Source of the DNA: Deltaproteobacteria bacterium
Lineage (GTDB): Bacteria > Desulfobacterota > Desulfobaccia > Desulfobaccales > 0-14-0-80-60-11
Assembly (NCBI GenBank): GCA_016874915.1
Contig: VGSW01000023.1
Span: forward strand, 1 to 33,394
DNA: 33,394 bases
Direction of reading: 5' to 3'
Shown: one piece after another, positions 8,215 through 14,727 of the stretch
How positions within the stretch are numbered: the stretch's first letter is position 1
Layout of the letters: the number at the start of each line of letters is the position of its first letter
Notes under the pieces: model-generated
What the model was told of the DNA's origin: nothing
Seen by the model: only the letters and a program-made list of their open reading frames with translations
Databases searched by the model: none
Translations under genes and position numbers: made by a program

Positions 8215-8330
8215 GGCAAGTCAGTTCACGGTTCAAAGTTGGCAGTTGGCAGTAGTAGGGACAGAACTAAAGCCGGGGCGGCGGAAATTCATTTTACCCA
8301 AAAATGTCCGCATTATCTTTACCGTCACTG

Positions 8331-9140
8331 TCAAATATCACCTGTCGAATACTCCTTCCCGTCTTTACATGACTGCCAGACGGCCTCCATCTCTTCCAGG
8401 GTGGCGGTTTCCGGGGTCTTGCCGGCCTTGGCCAGGGTGCGCTCCACCACGTGAAAGCGCTTGATGAACTTGTAAACCGTGCGGCGCAAGGCCCCTTCCG
8501 AGTCAATGTTAAGAAAGCGGGCCACGTTCACCAGGGAAAACAGGAGGTCCCCCAGTTCCTCTTCCCGGGCGGCGCCGGGCGGCCCGGCCAGAGCCTGGCG
8601 GAACTCCTGCCACTCTTCTTCCACCTTTTGCAAGGCCCCCTGGATGTGGGGCCAATCGAAGCCCCGCCGGGCCGCGGCCTCCCCCAGCCGCTGGGCCCGG
8701 ACCAGGGCCGGCAGGGCCGGCGAAATCTTGCCCAGGCTGGTGGGAGGCTTCCCTTCCCGGACCTTGGCCTGCTGCCAGAGGCGCTTCAAATCCTCATAAG
8801 TGTCCGCTTTTTCCCCTTCAAAGACATGGGGGTGGCGGCGGATCATCTTGGCGGCGATCCCGGCCACCACCTGGGCAAAATCAAAATCACCCCGTTCCTG
8901 GAACAGATCGCTCAAAAAAACCAGGTGCAGCAGCAAGTCCCCCAACTCCTCCTTGATTTTGTCAGGGTCGCCACCATCCAGGGCTTCGATCAATTCATAG
9001 GCTTCTTCCAACACGTAGGTTTTCAAAGTTTCCGGGGTCTGTTGGCCGTCCCAGGGACAGCCCCCGGGACCCCGCAGGCGCTTGACGATGGCCACAAATT
9101 CCGAGATGACCGCGCCCACCTCGGATTCCGGGTCGGACAT
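8331..9140 (-). CDS. mazG: Nucleoside triphosphate pyrophosphohydrolase MazG
   Basis: The 269-residue product has the two tandem MazG domains expected of the full-length enzyme. The first (about 15-125) has GGCPWDGQQTPETLKTYVLEEAYELIEA followed by KEELGDLLLHLVF. The second (about 150-240) has VEEEWQEFRQAL and EEELGDLLFSLVNVARF. The EExxE and ExxD acid clusters bind Mg2+. The enzyme hydrolyses NTPs to NMP and pyrophosphate, a house-cleaning role against aberrant nucleotides, and in E. coli lowers ppGpp effects. Length is as usual for the family (about 260-275). ACAGGAG lies about 8 bases ahead of the ATG at 9138-9140. The next upstream gene on this strand encodes a CvpA-family protein, 145 bases away. 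Confidence 0.97.
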   Translation of the reverse strand: MSDPESEVGAVISEFVAIVKRLRGPGGCPWDGQQTPETLKTYVLEEAYELIEALDGGDPDKIKEELGDLLLHLVFLSDLFQERGDFDFAQVVAGIAAKMIRRHPHVFEGEKADTYEDLKRLWQQAKVREGKPPTSLGKISPALPALVRAQRLGEAAARRGFDWPHIQGALQKVEEEWQEFRQALAGPPGAAREEELGDLLFSLVNVARFLNIDSEGALRRTVYKFIKRFHVVERTLAKAGKTPETATLEEMEAVWQSCKDGKEYSTGDI

Positions 9141-9257
9141 GGGGAAAAACTCCTGTGGGAAGTGTTAAGGATGAATTTAGTGAGAAATTATTAACCAGGG
9201 CTGGCATTCTAGCCGGCCCCTTCGCCCTGAAAATTATTGATGCCCCGATCTTCTTAA

Positions 9258-9283
9258 CTGAAAACAGAAAACACCGAAAACTG
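9258..9283 (-). repeat. GTTTTC(G/T)G micro-repeat, copy 2
   Basis: On the minus strand the run reads CAGTTTTCGG, TGTTTTCTG, TTTTCAG and begins 2 bases after the stop codon of the CvpA-family gene. Same type and orientation rule as the run at 1840-1862. Confidence 0.7.
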
Positions 9284-9285
9284 TT

Positions 9286-9885
9286 TTACTTGCCTATTTC
9301 ATCCACCAGGCCTTTGAATGCCTTCTCCATCTCATGCAAGTCCATGCCGCCCCGGGGGCTACCGGCCTGGCCTTTGTCCTTCTTCCAGCCTTTCAAGAAG
9401 TCGTTGACCCGTTCCTTAAATTCCGGGGGCAGCAGTTCCAAGGCCTGGCGGGAAATATACATGAGTTGCGGCGCGGTGCGGGATTCCCGAAACAGGCGGG
9501 AGTCCTTAGGCAAAACCACTCCCAGGAACATCAAGGCGAATCCCAGGATCAGGGCCCCCTTGGCCAGAGCGAAAAAGGCCCCCAGGAGCCGGTCGAACAG
9601 GTCCAGGTAAAGATGATATAACAGGCGCTGCAAAAGATAGGCTCCCAGCCGGGTGAGCCAGTAAACCGCCACCAGCACCACCGCAAACGCCGCAATGCGG
9701 GCGTGAAGGGGATCTTTGAGCCACGGCTGCAGAAATAACGCCAGCCGCAGGTAAGTGTGGGCCGCCACCAGCACGCCTCCCACCACCCCGGCCAGCACCG
9801 CCAGCTCCTGGAAGAGGCCGCGGTAGTAACCCCGAAGGGTGATGAGGGCCAACAGCAGGACAATGCCCAGGTCCAGTAAATTCAT
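9286..9885 (-). CDS. CvpA-family membrane protein
   Basis: The 199-residue product has four predicted membrane segments in the first ~135 residues (LDLGIVLLLALITL, ELAVLAGVVGGVLVAAHTY, RIAAFAVVLVAVYWLT and a fourth in LGAFFALAKGALILGFALMFLGVVL), with RGYYRGLFQEL between the first two, a hallmark of CvpA. A polar cytoplasmic tail follows. CvpA proteins were named for colicin V production, and their general role is poorly defined. The ATG at 9883-9885 is chosen because GCAAGGAG lies 8 bases ahead and the protein then starts at MNLLDLGIVL like its family. An in-frame start 33 bases upstream lacks a ribosome binding site. Confidence 0.9.
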   Translation of the reverse strand: MNLLDLGIVLLLALITLRGYYRGLFQELAVLAGVVGGVLVAAHTYLRLALFLQPWLKDPLHARIAAFAVVLVAVYWLTRLGAYLLQRLLYHLYLDLFDRLLGAFFALAKGALILGFALMFLGVVLPKDSRLFRESRTAPQLMYISRQALELLPPEFKERVNDFLKGWKKDKGQAGSPRGGMDLHEMEKAFKGLVDEIGK

Positions 9886-9994
9886 GCCGCCGCTCCTTGC
9901 TTTTAGCACTCCTATCAAAAATGCCCTTCCCCGTCAACCCTGGGGGCTGCGGGAGTGAAAAGGGAAGAGAGGAAGGAAATGAGAGGAATTCGAT

Positions 9995-10022
9995 TTGAGG
10001 CCCCCCACTATTCGGTTATAGA
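9995..10022 (+). promoter_or_regulatory. Weak candidate promoter for the thioredoxin-like gene
   Basis: TTGAGG (9995-10000) and TATAGA (10017-10022) are 16 bases apart, about 150 bases ahead of the thioredoxin-like ATG. It would give a long leader, so support is modest. Confidence 0.3.
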
Positions 10023-10174
10023 GCGCATTCCCTCCCTACCCTTAACGGATGAGGCGGCTTTCCGGCTCCTAACCCCGCAACCGGAGCTGAGGCAACTTAT
10101 TTATTCACGAAAATGCAGGAAGCCATTGACTCCGGGCCATTTACCGATTATTCAAGAAAAATAGAGGAAAAATA

Positions 10175-10579
10175 ATGAGTAAAAGCAAATGTTGCCTTGG
10201 ATGGATGGCGGGATTAATTTTGGTGGCGACCCTCCTGGGGCTGGCCGGGCTTGATTTGGTCTGGAGCCAGCCGCCTCCGCCTCCCGGTCCCGCACCCACC
10301 CGGCCGGTGATTCTGGAGTTCAGCCGCAAGGTCTGTCCCATATGCCGGGAAACGGAGCAGGTACTCTTAAGACTCCAGAGTGAGAAGGGTAATCAATTCG
10401 AAGTGAAAATCCTGTATATCGACGAAGACATCAAGCTTTTCCGCCAGTACCAGGTGGCCATTGTCCCCACCCAGGTTTTTCTGGATGCCGGGGGGAAAAA
10501 AGTCTTTCGACACGAAGGCCCTTTATCCCGGAAACAATTGATTCGGGAACTCCGGAAGCTCAAATTTATTAGCGATTAA
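10175..10579 (+). CDS. Exported thioredoxin-fold protein
   Basis: The 134-residue product starts with a positively charged tip and one hydrophobic segment (WMAGLILVATLLGLAGLDLV) that acts as signal peptide or anchor, then a short Pro-rich spacer (PPPPPGPAPTRP). A thioredoxin fold follows: VILEFSRKVCPICRETE carries the CxxC redox pair (CPIC), VKILYIDED the second strand, and VAIVPTQVFLDAGGKKV the cis-Pro loop (IVPT) with the following strands. The family uses the two Cys for thiol-disulfide exchange, here most likely in the periplasm or at the membrane. The role may be to supply reduced thiols for cytochrome c assembly, since resB and ccsA lie 1.6 kb downstream; that is inference. AGAGGAAA sits ahead of the ATG. 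Confidence 0.88.
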   Translation: MSKSKCCLGWMAGLILVATLLGLAGLDLVWSQPPPPPGPAPTRPVILEFSRKVCPICRETEQVLLRLQSEKGNQFEVKILYIDEDIKLFRQYQVAIVPTQVFLDAGGKKVFRHEGPLSRKQLIRELRKLKFISD

Positions 10580-10587
10580 AACCTCTT

Positions 10588-10605
10588 AGCTGTCAGCTGA
10601 CAGCT
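10588..10605. repeat. Perfect 18-bp palindrome after the thioredoxin-like gene
   Basis: AGCTGTCAGCTGACAGCT equals its own reverse complement and starts 8 bases after the stop codon at 10579. It can form a hairpin but has no T-run, so it is not a classical terminator. Micro-repeats of CAGCTGACAGC type recur in intergenic DNA of related genomes (from memory). Confidence 0.7.
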
Positions 10606-10659
10606 TGAAAATCAGAATCCATCCTCGTTTATTCTCGGATCCATTTAGTTGAAACCTCA

Positions 10660-10785
10660 CAGAACACGAAGTTCATCCGAAGAATCCCCAAGAGAAAAAT
10701 TTGGGAGGCGGCGCTGGCGCCACCTCCCGAATTTAAATTCTTCGTGATTTTAGTGCGACCTTCGTGCTCTTCGTGATTAAGCCTT
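10660..10785. repeat. Hairpin element with CACGAAG arms
   Basis: A strong hairpin at 10703-10728 (GGGAGG-C-GGCGC paired with GCGCC-A-CCTCCC) is bordered by AAATTT and by the 12-base palindrome at 10729-10740. On the left lies ACACGAAGTTCA; on the right, inverted, lie CTTCGTGCTCTTCGTG units (10750-10778). The CACGAAGAGCACGAAG motif is a known widespread intergenic repeat that yields false 'HEEHEG' peptides. The layout of outer inverted arms around an inner hairpin resembles the element at 14617-14712. Confidence 0.55.
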
Positions 10786-11226
10786 GGCGGGATTGATGGC
10801 GATGACCGGGCAGGACGCCTTGCGGATGACTTTTTCACAGACGCTGCCGAAAATGGCATGCTCCAGGCCCTTGCGGCCATGGGTTCCCATGACGATTAAA
10901 TCCACCCCTTCTTTGTCCGCCACCTCCACGATTTTGTCCGCCGGCGCCCCGGCCATTACTAGGGTTTCCACCTTGGGAATGGCCTTGAAATACTCCTGGG
11001 ACACCGCGCCCATCTTCTCCTGGGCCGCCTTCAAAACCTCTGTCTGAAATGCCTGGATATTGCCGTGGGGAACGTGGAACGAAGAAAAGTCCGCCAGGTC
11101 CTGGGCCACGAACAGGACATAGACCGTGGCTCCAAACTTCTCGGCGAAGGTAGAGACCCAGGGCAGCAGGGCCTCGAAATTCTCGGCAAAATTAATGGGA
11201 AAGAGGATTTTTTCAACTTTCTTCAT
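10777..11226 (-). CDS. Universal stress protein, UspA family
   Basis: The 149-residue product is one Usp domain. It begins KKVEKILFPINFAENFEALLPWV and has VDLIVMGTHGRKGLEHAIFGSVCEKVIRKASCPVIAI, which contains the GxxGx9GS ATP-binding motif. Ligand-binding Usp proteins are cytoplasmic and are induced by starvation or stress; the exact activity is undefined. AGGGAGG lies about 9 bases ahead of the ATG, and a good sigma70 promoter is found at 11280-11308. The gene is divergent from the GcvH-like gene and convergent with the thioredoxin-like gene. Confidence 0.95.
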   Translation of the reverse strand: MKKVEKILFPINFAENFEALLPWVSTFAEKFGATVYVLFVAQDLADFSSFHVPHGNIQAFQTEVLKAAQEKMGAVSQEYFKAIPKVETLVMAGAPADKIVEVADKEGVDLIVMGTHGRKGLEHAIFGSVCEKVIRKASCPVIAINPAKA

Positions 11227-11279
11227 TTAGGTTAGCCTCCCTTAGGCCTGATGTGCTTTGAGATTGTGAAATTTTGGGT

Positions 11280-11308
11280 AAACTACCAATGCCCCCGGTT
11301 CTTGTCAA
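11280..11308 (-). promoter_or_regulatory. Sigma70-type promoter for the UspA gene
   Basis: On the minus strand TTGACA (11303-11308) and TAGTTT (11280-11285) are 17 bases apart. The expected transcript starts near 11273 with a ~47-base leader. CCCGG and CCGGG (11294-11320) form an inverted repeat around the -35 box, which could bind a regulator. Confidence 0.6.
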
Positions 11309-11396
11309 GTCAAAAAGCCGGGTTAACTGAAAGGGAGACAGCAAGAGGCTGAAAAACCAGGTAAAATTAGAACCGGGAATTTTCCGCAAAAAATTC

Positions 11397-11425
11397 TTGC
11401 CAAAAAATATTTTGATTATTATATT
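11397..11425 (+). promoter_or_regulatory. Candidate promoter for the GcvH-like gene
   Basis: TTGCCA (11397-11402) and TATATT (11420-11425) are 17 bases apart within an AT-rich stretch. Transcription would start near 11432, right at the leader hairpin at 11433-11454. Confidence 0.5.
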
Positions 11426-11432
11426 TCCGCAG

Positions 11433-11454
11433 CATCTTCCCATGCGGGGAGATG
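11433..11454 (+). promoter_or_regulatory. Leader hairpin ahead of the GcvH-like gene
   Basis: CATCTTCCC and GGGGAGATG form a 9-bp stem (one G-U pair in RNA) around the loop ATGC. It would sit at the very 5' end of the message if the promoter at 11397-11425 is used, and could stabilise the transcript. Confidence 0.4.
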
Positions 11455-11473
11455 GATTCTGGCATGAAATGAG

Positions 11474-11878
11474 GTGAGGATCATCGGCGAAATACGTTTC
11501 AGCCCGAACCACGTATGGGTCCGGATGGATGACCATGCCCGGGCGACCATCGGTTTGACCGACTTCTTCCAGGAGAAGCTGGGAGAAATTTACAGCCTTC
11601 GCTTGCCCGAAGAAGGCGAAGAAATTATCAAGGACGAAAGTTTCAGTGTGGTTGAGGCCAAAAATGGCCGCCGTGAGCTCACCGCCCCCATCACCGGGGA
11701 GGTAATCGAGATCAATTACGAGGCGATGGAGGTCCCGGAAATCATCAACGAGGACCCGTTGTCCGAAGGCTGGCTTCTCAAAGTGGAAATGAGCTCCGCC
11801 ACCGAATTCGACGACCTGCTCACCGAGGAGGAATACGCCGAACACTTGAGCGAAGAGGAGGAGTTGGAAGAAGACTAG
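11474..11878 (+). CDS. GcvH-like (lipoyl-carrier-type) protein with shifted lysine
   Basis: The 134-residue product aligns along its whole length with glycine cleavage H protein: FSPNHVWVRMDD, ATIGLTDFFQEKLGEIYSLRLPEEGEEI, then SVVEAKNGRRELTAPITGEVIEIN and DPLSEGWLLKVEM. In true GcvH the lipoylated Lys is the last residue of ESVK. Here the same stretch reads EAKN, so Asn64 holds the canonical place and Lys63 is one residue earlier. It may still be lipoylated or may have lost the cofactor. No gcvT, gcvP or lipoate ligase is nearby. A GTG start at 11474 gives a family-like N-terminus. The upstream ATG at 11464 meets a stop at once. The ribosome binding site is weak. A terminator follows at 11995-12029. 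Confidence 0.85.
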   Translation: MRIIGEIRFSPNHVWVRMDDHARATIGLTDFFQEKLGEIYSLRLPEEGEEIIKDESFSVVEAKNGRRELTAPITGEVIEINYEAMEVPEIINEDPLSEGWLLKVEMSSATEFDDLLTEEEYAEHLSEEEELEED

Positions 11879-12213
11879 TTTTTTCGGCCATTAAGTCTTT
11901 CCTCTCTCAATCATCACCCGGCCCCACCCTCCGGCCTTTCAGACCTTGGGGTGGCGGCCCCGGTTTCTCTGCCGGATCATTACAGTCAACCCATGCCCGG
12001 GCACGACACCCGCGCCCGGGCTTTTTTTTAGCCTCCGGCCGTCAGCGGCCTTCGACTGGCTGCCGGCGGCTGACTGCTTAAACCGTCCCCCGGCCCCATA
12101 CCCCCAAAACTTTTTAGCCCAGGGGGTGACTTACCGAATAAACATGGTTACATTAAAACGCTAAGGTGCCAAGGGCGCACCATATATAAAGTTAAAGGGC
12201 AAATTTCATTTAC
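11879..12213. other. Intergenic region between GcvH-like and resB genes
   Basis: This 335-base gap holds a strong terminator (11995-12029) and, close to resB, an AT-rich TATATAAA stretch (12183-12190) preceded by a GGTGC/GCACC inverted repeat (12165-12181). No coding frame with a start signal is seen. Confidence 0.6.
11995..12029 (+). terminator. Rho-independent terminator
   Basis: GCCCGGGC (11995-12002) pairs perfectly with GCCCGGGC (12014-12021), and eight T residues follow at 12022-12029. It would end transcription of the GcvH-like gene. Confidence 0.85.
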
Positions 12214-13677
12214 ATGGCCAAAGGAAAAGTCCAAAAAACTACGCCCAAGACCGACCTGGAGGATGTGAAACCGGCTGCCCGGGGGAATAAAACCTCGAAG
12301 CTGGCGCCCAAGAAGCCCAAACCGGGGCTACGGCCCGCGGCCCCCCTGCCCGCTCCTCCCGCCAAATCCTGGCTGTGGGGGACCTTGACCTCCATCCGCT
12401 TTACCGTCTTTCTGCTTTTGATCCTGGCGGCGCTGGCCATTGTCGGAACGGTGATTCCCCAGGACCAGGCCTTGGGCCATTATATCCGGCACTATGGCGA
12501 AGGTCTGGGGATGTTCCTGTACCGCAGCGGCCTTACCAGCATGTATTACAGTCCCCTGTTCCTGATACCTATCACCTTGCTGGCCCTGAACATTTCCGCC
12601 TGCCTGGTCAACGGGCTGCCCCAGGCCCTCCGCCGGTCCTTGCGTCGGCTCACTCCGGAGGCGGCCGCGGCTTTACCGGAGCGGGGCCATAATTACTGGC
12701 CGGCGGGGACCGACCCTCACCCCGCGGTGGAAGCCGTGCTGAAACAGGAACTGGGACGCAGCCGGCGGGAGACCTTCCAGGATAAAGACCTCTATTTCTG
12801 GGAACAAGGCCGCTTCCGCCCTCTGGGGCCTTATTTGGTGCACCTCTCCCTGCTGCTGATTCTGGCCGGGGGGCTTATCGGCAAATTCTGGGGCGTGGAA
12901 GGCCGCCTTCCTCTGGGAGAAGGCCAGGAAACCGACGCCTTTGTTCTTGCCTCCCGGGAGGAGCAGCCTCTGGGTTTTCAGGTGCGCCTGGACAAGTTCC
13001 AGGTGAGCTTCTACGGCAAAGGCCAGGCTCCCAAGGAGTTCCGCTCCGACCTTACCTTCTTGCGGGACGGCAAGGAAGTGGGCCAGGCGGTTTGCCGAGT
13101 CAATGACCCGGTGACCTTCGGGGATTACACCCTGTATCAGTCCAGCTACGGCGCCCAGCCCGCGGGGCCGGTGGTGCTTCAGATAAAGAAGGATGAGATT
13201 ACCCAAACCGTGGAAGTGCCCCTCCGGAAGATGGTGGACCTCCCCGGCGGCCAGGCCCAGGTCATGGCCATGCAAGTCCAGGGAGACCTGGAAGGGTACG
13301 GCCCGGCGGTACAGCTGGCCATCCGGAGCGGCGCCGGTCATCCCCAGGTTTTGTGGGTGCTCAAAGATCATCCCCAAATGACGGAGAGAATCGGTCCTTA
13401 TCAAATATCGGCGGCCTCCCTTCCCTTCAAGTGGTATTCCGTCTTCCAGGTAAAGTACGACCCCGGGGTCTGGTGGGTTTATGCCGGTTTTATCCTGTTG
13501 CTGCCGGGATTCTTCCTGGCCTTTTTCCGCCCCCCCCAGCGCTGGGCGGTTATTCTGGAGCCAACTCCCCGGGGCTGGAAAGGACGCCTATTGGGGGCCA
13601 GCCCCCGATCCCGGGATATCTTCCTGGCCCGGCAAAACCGGATTCTGGAACTTTTGAAGAAAGGAACGGAACAATGA
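12214..13677 (+). CDS. resB: Cytochrome c biogenesis protein ResB
   Basis: The 487-residue product begins with a ~50-residue Lys/Pro/Ala-rich cytoplasmic tail, then three membrane segments (SIRFTVFLLLILAALAIVGTVIP, LFLIPITLLALNISACLV, YLVHLSLLLILAGGLIGKFWG). A large periplasmic domain (about 240-415) follows and a fourth segment lies near the end (VWWVYAGFILLLPGFFLAFF). The TVIPQ motif and the pattern GHYIRHYGEGLGMFLY are typical of ResB/Ccs1. In system II cytochrome c maturation it works with CcsA to carry heme across the membrane and attach it to CXXCH motifs. Its stop overlaps the start of the ccsA gene (ATGA). The ribosome binding site is weak (AAAGGG 14 bases ahead), so the start is fairly but not fully certain. 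Confidence 0.95.
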   Translation: MAKGKVQKTTPKTDLEDVKPAARGNKTSKLAPKKPKPGLRPAAPLPAPPAKSWLWGTLTSIRFTVFLLLILAALAIVGTVIPQDQALGHYIRHYGEGLGMFLYRSGLTSMYYSPLFLIPITLLALNISACLVNGLPQALRRSLRRLTPEAAAALPERGHNYWPAGTDPHPAVEAVLKQELGRSRRETFQDKDLYFWEQGRFRPLGPYLVHLSLLLILAGGLIGKFWGVEGRLPLGEGQETDAFVLASREEQPLGFQVRLDKFQVSFYGKGQAPKEFRSDLTFLRDGKEVGQAVCRVNDPVTFGDYTLYQSSYGAQPAGPVVLQIKKDEITQTVEVPLRKMVDLPGGQAQVMAMQVQGDLEGYGPAVQLAIRSGAGHPQVLWVLKDHPQMTERIGPYQISAASLPFKWYSVFQVKYDPGVWWVYAGFILLLPGFFLAFFRPPQRWAVILEPTPRGWKGRLLGASPRSRDIFLARQNRILELLKKGTEQ

Positions 13678-14534
13678 CCGGCCTGCTTCTCGGTTGGGTG
13701 ATGTTGGCCTACCTGGCGGTGGGCTTCTTATATCTGGCCGGGGGATTGTGGGATTCGCCCCGTCTCACCCGGGGAGCGAAATGGCTCTTTTGGACCGGAC
13801 TGGGAGTGCACAGCTTTGCGCTTTTGGCCCGCTGGTGGGAATCCTACCATATGGCCCTGGGTCACACTCCCGTAGCCGGTTTTGCCGGAATGTTGCAGTT
13901 GATCGTTCTCCAGGCGCCCCTGTCCAACTTTTACGAGTCCCTGGTCTTCTTCGCCTGGTGTGTGCCCTTCCTGGCCTTGGTGACTTTTCGCCGCTATATG
14001 CAGGGCTACCTGGGGACCGTAGTGGCTCTTCTGGCCTGCATCATCCTGGCGTACGCCTCTTTGGGGGGGGTTGACAGCCGCATCAAACCCCTGATGCCGG
14101 CCCTAAAGAGCAACTGGCTGCTCATCCACGTGGTCACCTGCTTCCTGGGCTACGCCGCGTTCACCGTGGGTTTCGGCACCGCGCTCTTGTATCTCAAACA
14201 ATCCCGGCGGCCCACGCCGTCGCTGCCCCCGGCCGCCAACTTGGATCATCTCATCTACCAGTCAACCATTATCGGGTTTTTGTTCCTGACTCTGGGAATT
14301 CTCACGGGCGCGGTGTGGGCCGAATCCGCCTGGGGCCGCTATTGGAGTTGGGACCCCAAGGAGACCTGGTCCCTCATCACCTGGTTCGTCTATGCCACCC
14401 TGCTCCATGCCCGGTTGGTCAAGGGCTGGCAGGGTCGGCGCATCGCCTGGCTGGCGGTGCTGGGGTTTGCCGCGGTGATGTTTACCTACTTCGGGGTGAG
14501 CTTTCTCTTAACGGGGCTGCATTCCTACCTGTAA
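13674..14534 (+). CDS. ccsA: Cytochrome c biogenesis protein CcsA (heme handling)
   Basis: The 286-residue product is an integral membrane protein with about eight hydrophobic segments. It carries the WWD-type heme-binding loop AVWAESAWGRYWSWDPKETW and the flanking His of LLIHVVTCFLGYAAF and of LLHARLVKGW, all typical of CcsA/ResC. NFYESLVFFAW is also family-typical. It forms the heme export and ligation complex with ResB. The ATG at 13674 overlaps the resB stop and has AGGAACGG ahead of it; an upstream in-frame start at 13353 would add ~107 residues read out of frame through resB and is rejected. Confidence 0.95.
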   Translation: MTGLLLGWVMLAYLAVGFLYLAGGLWDSPRLTRGAKWLFWTGLGVHSFALLARWWESYHMALGHTPVAGFAGMLQLIVLQAPLSNFYESLVFFAWCVPFLALVTFRRYMQGYLGTVVALLACIILAYASLGGVDSRIKPLMPALKSNWLLIHVVTCFLGYAAFTVGFGTALLYLKQSRRPTPSLPPAANLDHLIYQSTIIGFLFLTLGILTGAVWAESAWGRYWSWDPKETWSLITWFVYATLLHARLVKGWQGRRIAWLAVLGFAAVMFTYFGVSFLLTGLHSYL

Positions 14535-14558
14535 TATTTCCTCTCGCCCAGACGCATA

Positions 14559-14604
14559 GGGGCGAATCTCGTATTCGCCCCAGGGCGAACACAAGGTTCG
14601 CCCC
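14559..14604. repeat. Tandem REP-like hairpins, AGGGGCGAA type
   Basis: Two hairpins lie side by side: GGGGCGAA (14559-14566) with TTCGCCCC (14574-14581), and GGGCGAAC (14583-14590) with GTTCGCCC (14596-14603). The outermost arms also pair with each other (TAGGGGCGAA against TTCGCCCCTA), so the whole can fold as a cruciform. The motif TAGGGGCGAANCTNGTNTTCGCCC is a type of intergenic repeat known from many environmental bacterial genomes. Confidence 0.75.
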
Positions 14605-14616
14605 TACCAGACTTCA

Positions 14617-14712
14617 CGCCAAGACGCAAAAAACGCAGAGAGAAATAAAACTTATGGGGCGCGGCATTCGCTGCGCCCCAAATTTTTTTTCTTTGCGCTT
14701 TGCGTCTTGGCG
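14617..14712. repeat. CGCCAAGACG element, copy 1 (full, with inverted ends)
   Basis: The ends CGCCAAGACGCAAA (14617-14630) and TTTGCGTCTTGGCG (14699-14712) are perfect 14-bp inverted repeats. The centre holds the hairpin GGGGCGC/GCGCCCC (14656-14679), followed by T8 at 14683-14690. The 96-bp design is like a miniature inverted-repeat element. Partial relatives lie at 26646-26704 and 27714-27772. The inner hairpin plus T-run may also serve as terminator for ccsA. Confidence 0.75.
14655..14690 (+). terminator. Probable terminator after ccsA
   Basis: The GGGGCGC-GGC/GC-GCGCCCC stem is followed by AAATTTTTTTT. It lies inside the repeat element at 14617-14712 and between two convergent genes. Confidence 0.6.
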
Positions 14713-14727
14713 AGAGATAAAAATTAA

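Noticed and set aside
8325-8338. TCACTGTCAAATA shared with 16812-16830 as a possible regulatory site
   Set aside because: The first copy overlaps the mazG stop codon and the second lacks a -10 box at normal distance. A 13-base match is not enough alone.
9955-10164. 69-residue plus-strand open frame upstream of the thioredoxin-like gene
   Set aside because: GTG start without a ribosome binding site, no recognisable domain, and it overlaps the candidate promoter region.
10629-10880. 83-residue minus-strand open frame with NHEEHEGRTKITKN
   Set aside because: The HEEHEG-type peptide comes from the CACGAAGAGCACGAAG intergenic repeat, and the frame runs into the UspA gene. It is a known type of false gene.
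13353-13673. N-terminal extension of ccsA inside resB
   Set aside because: The residues read resB out of frame; ATG at 13674 has a ribosome binding site and the typical ATGA overlap.
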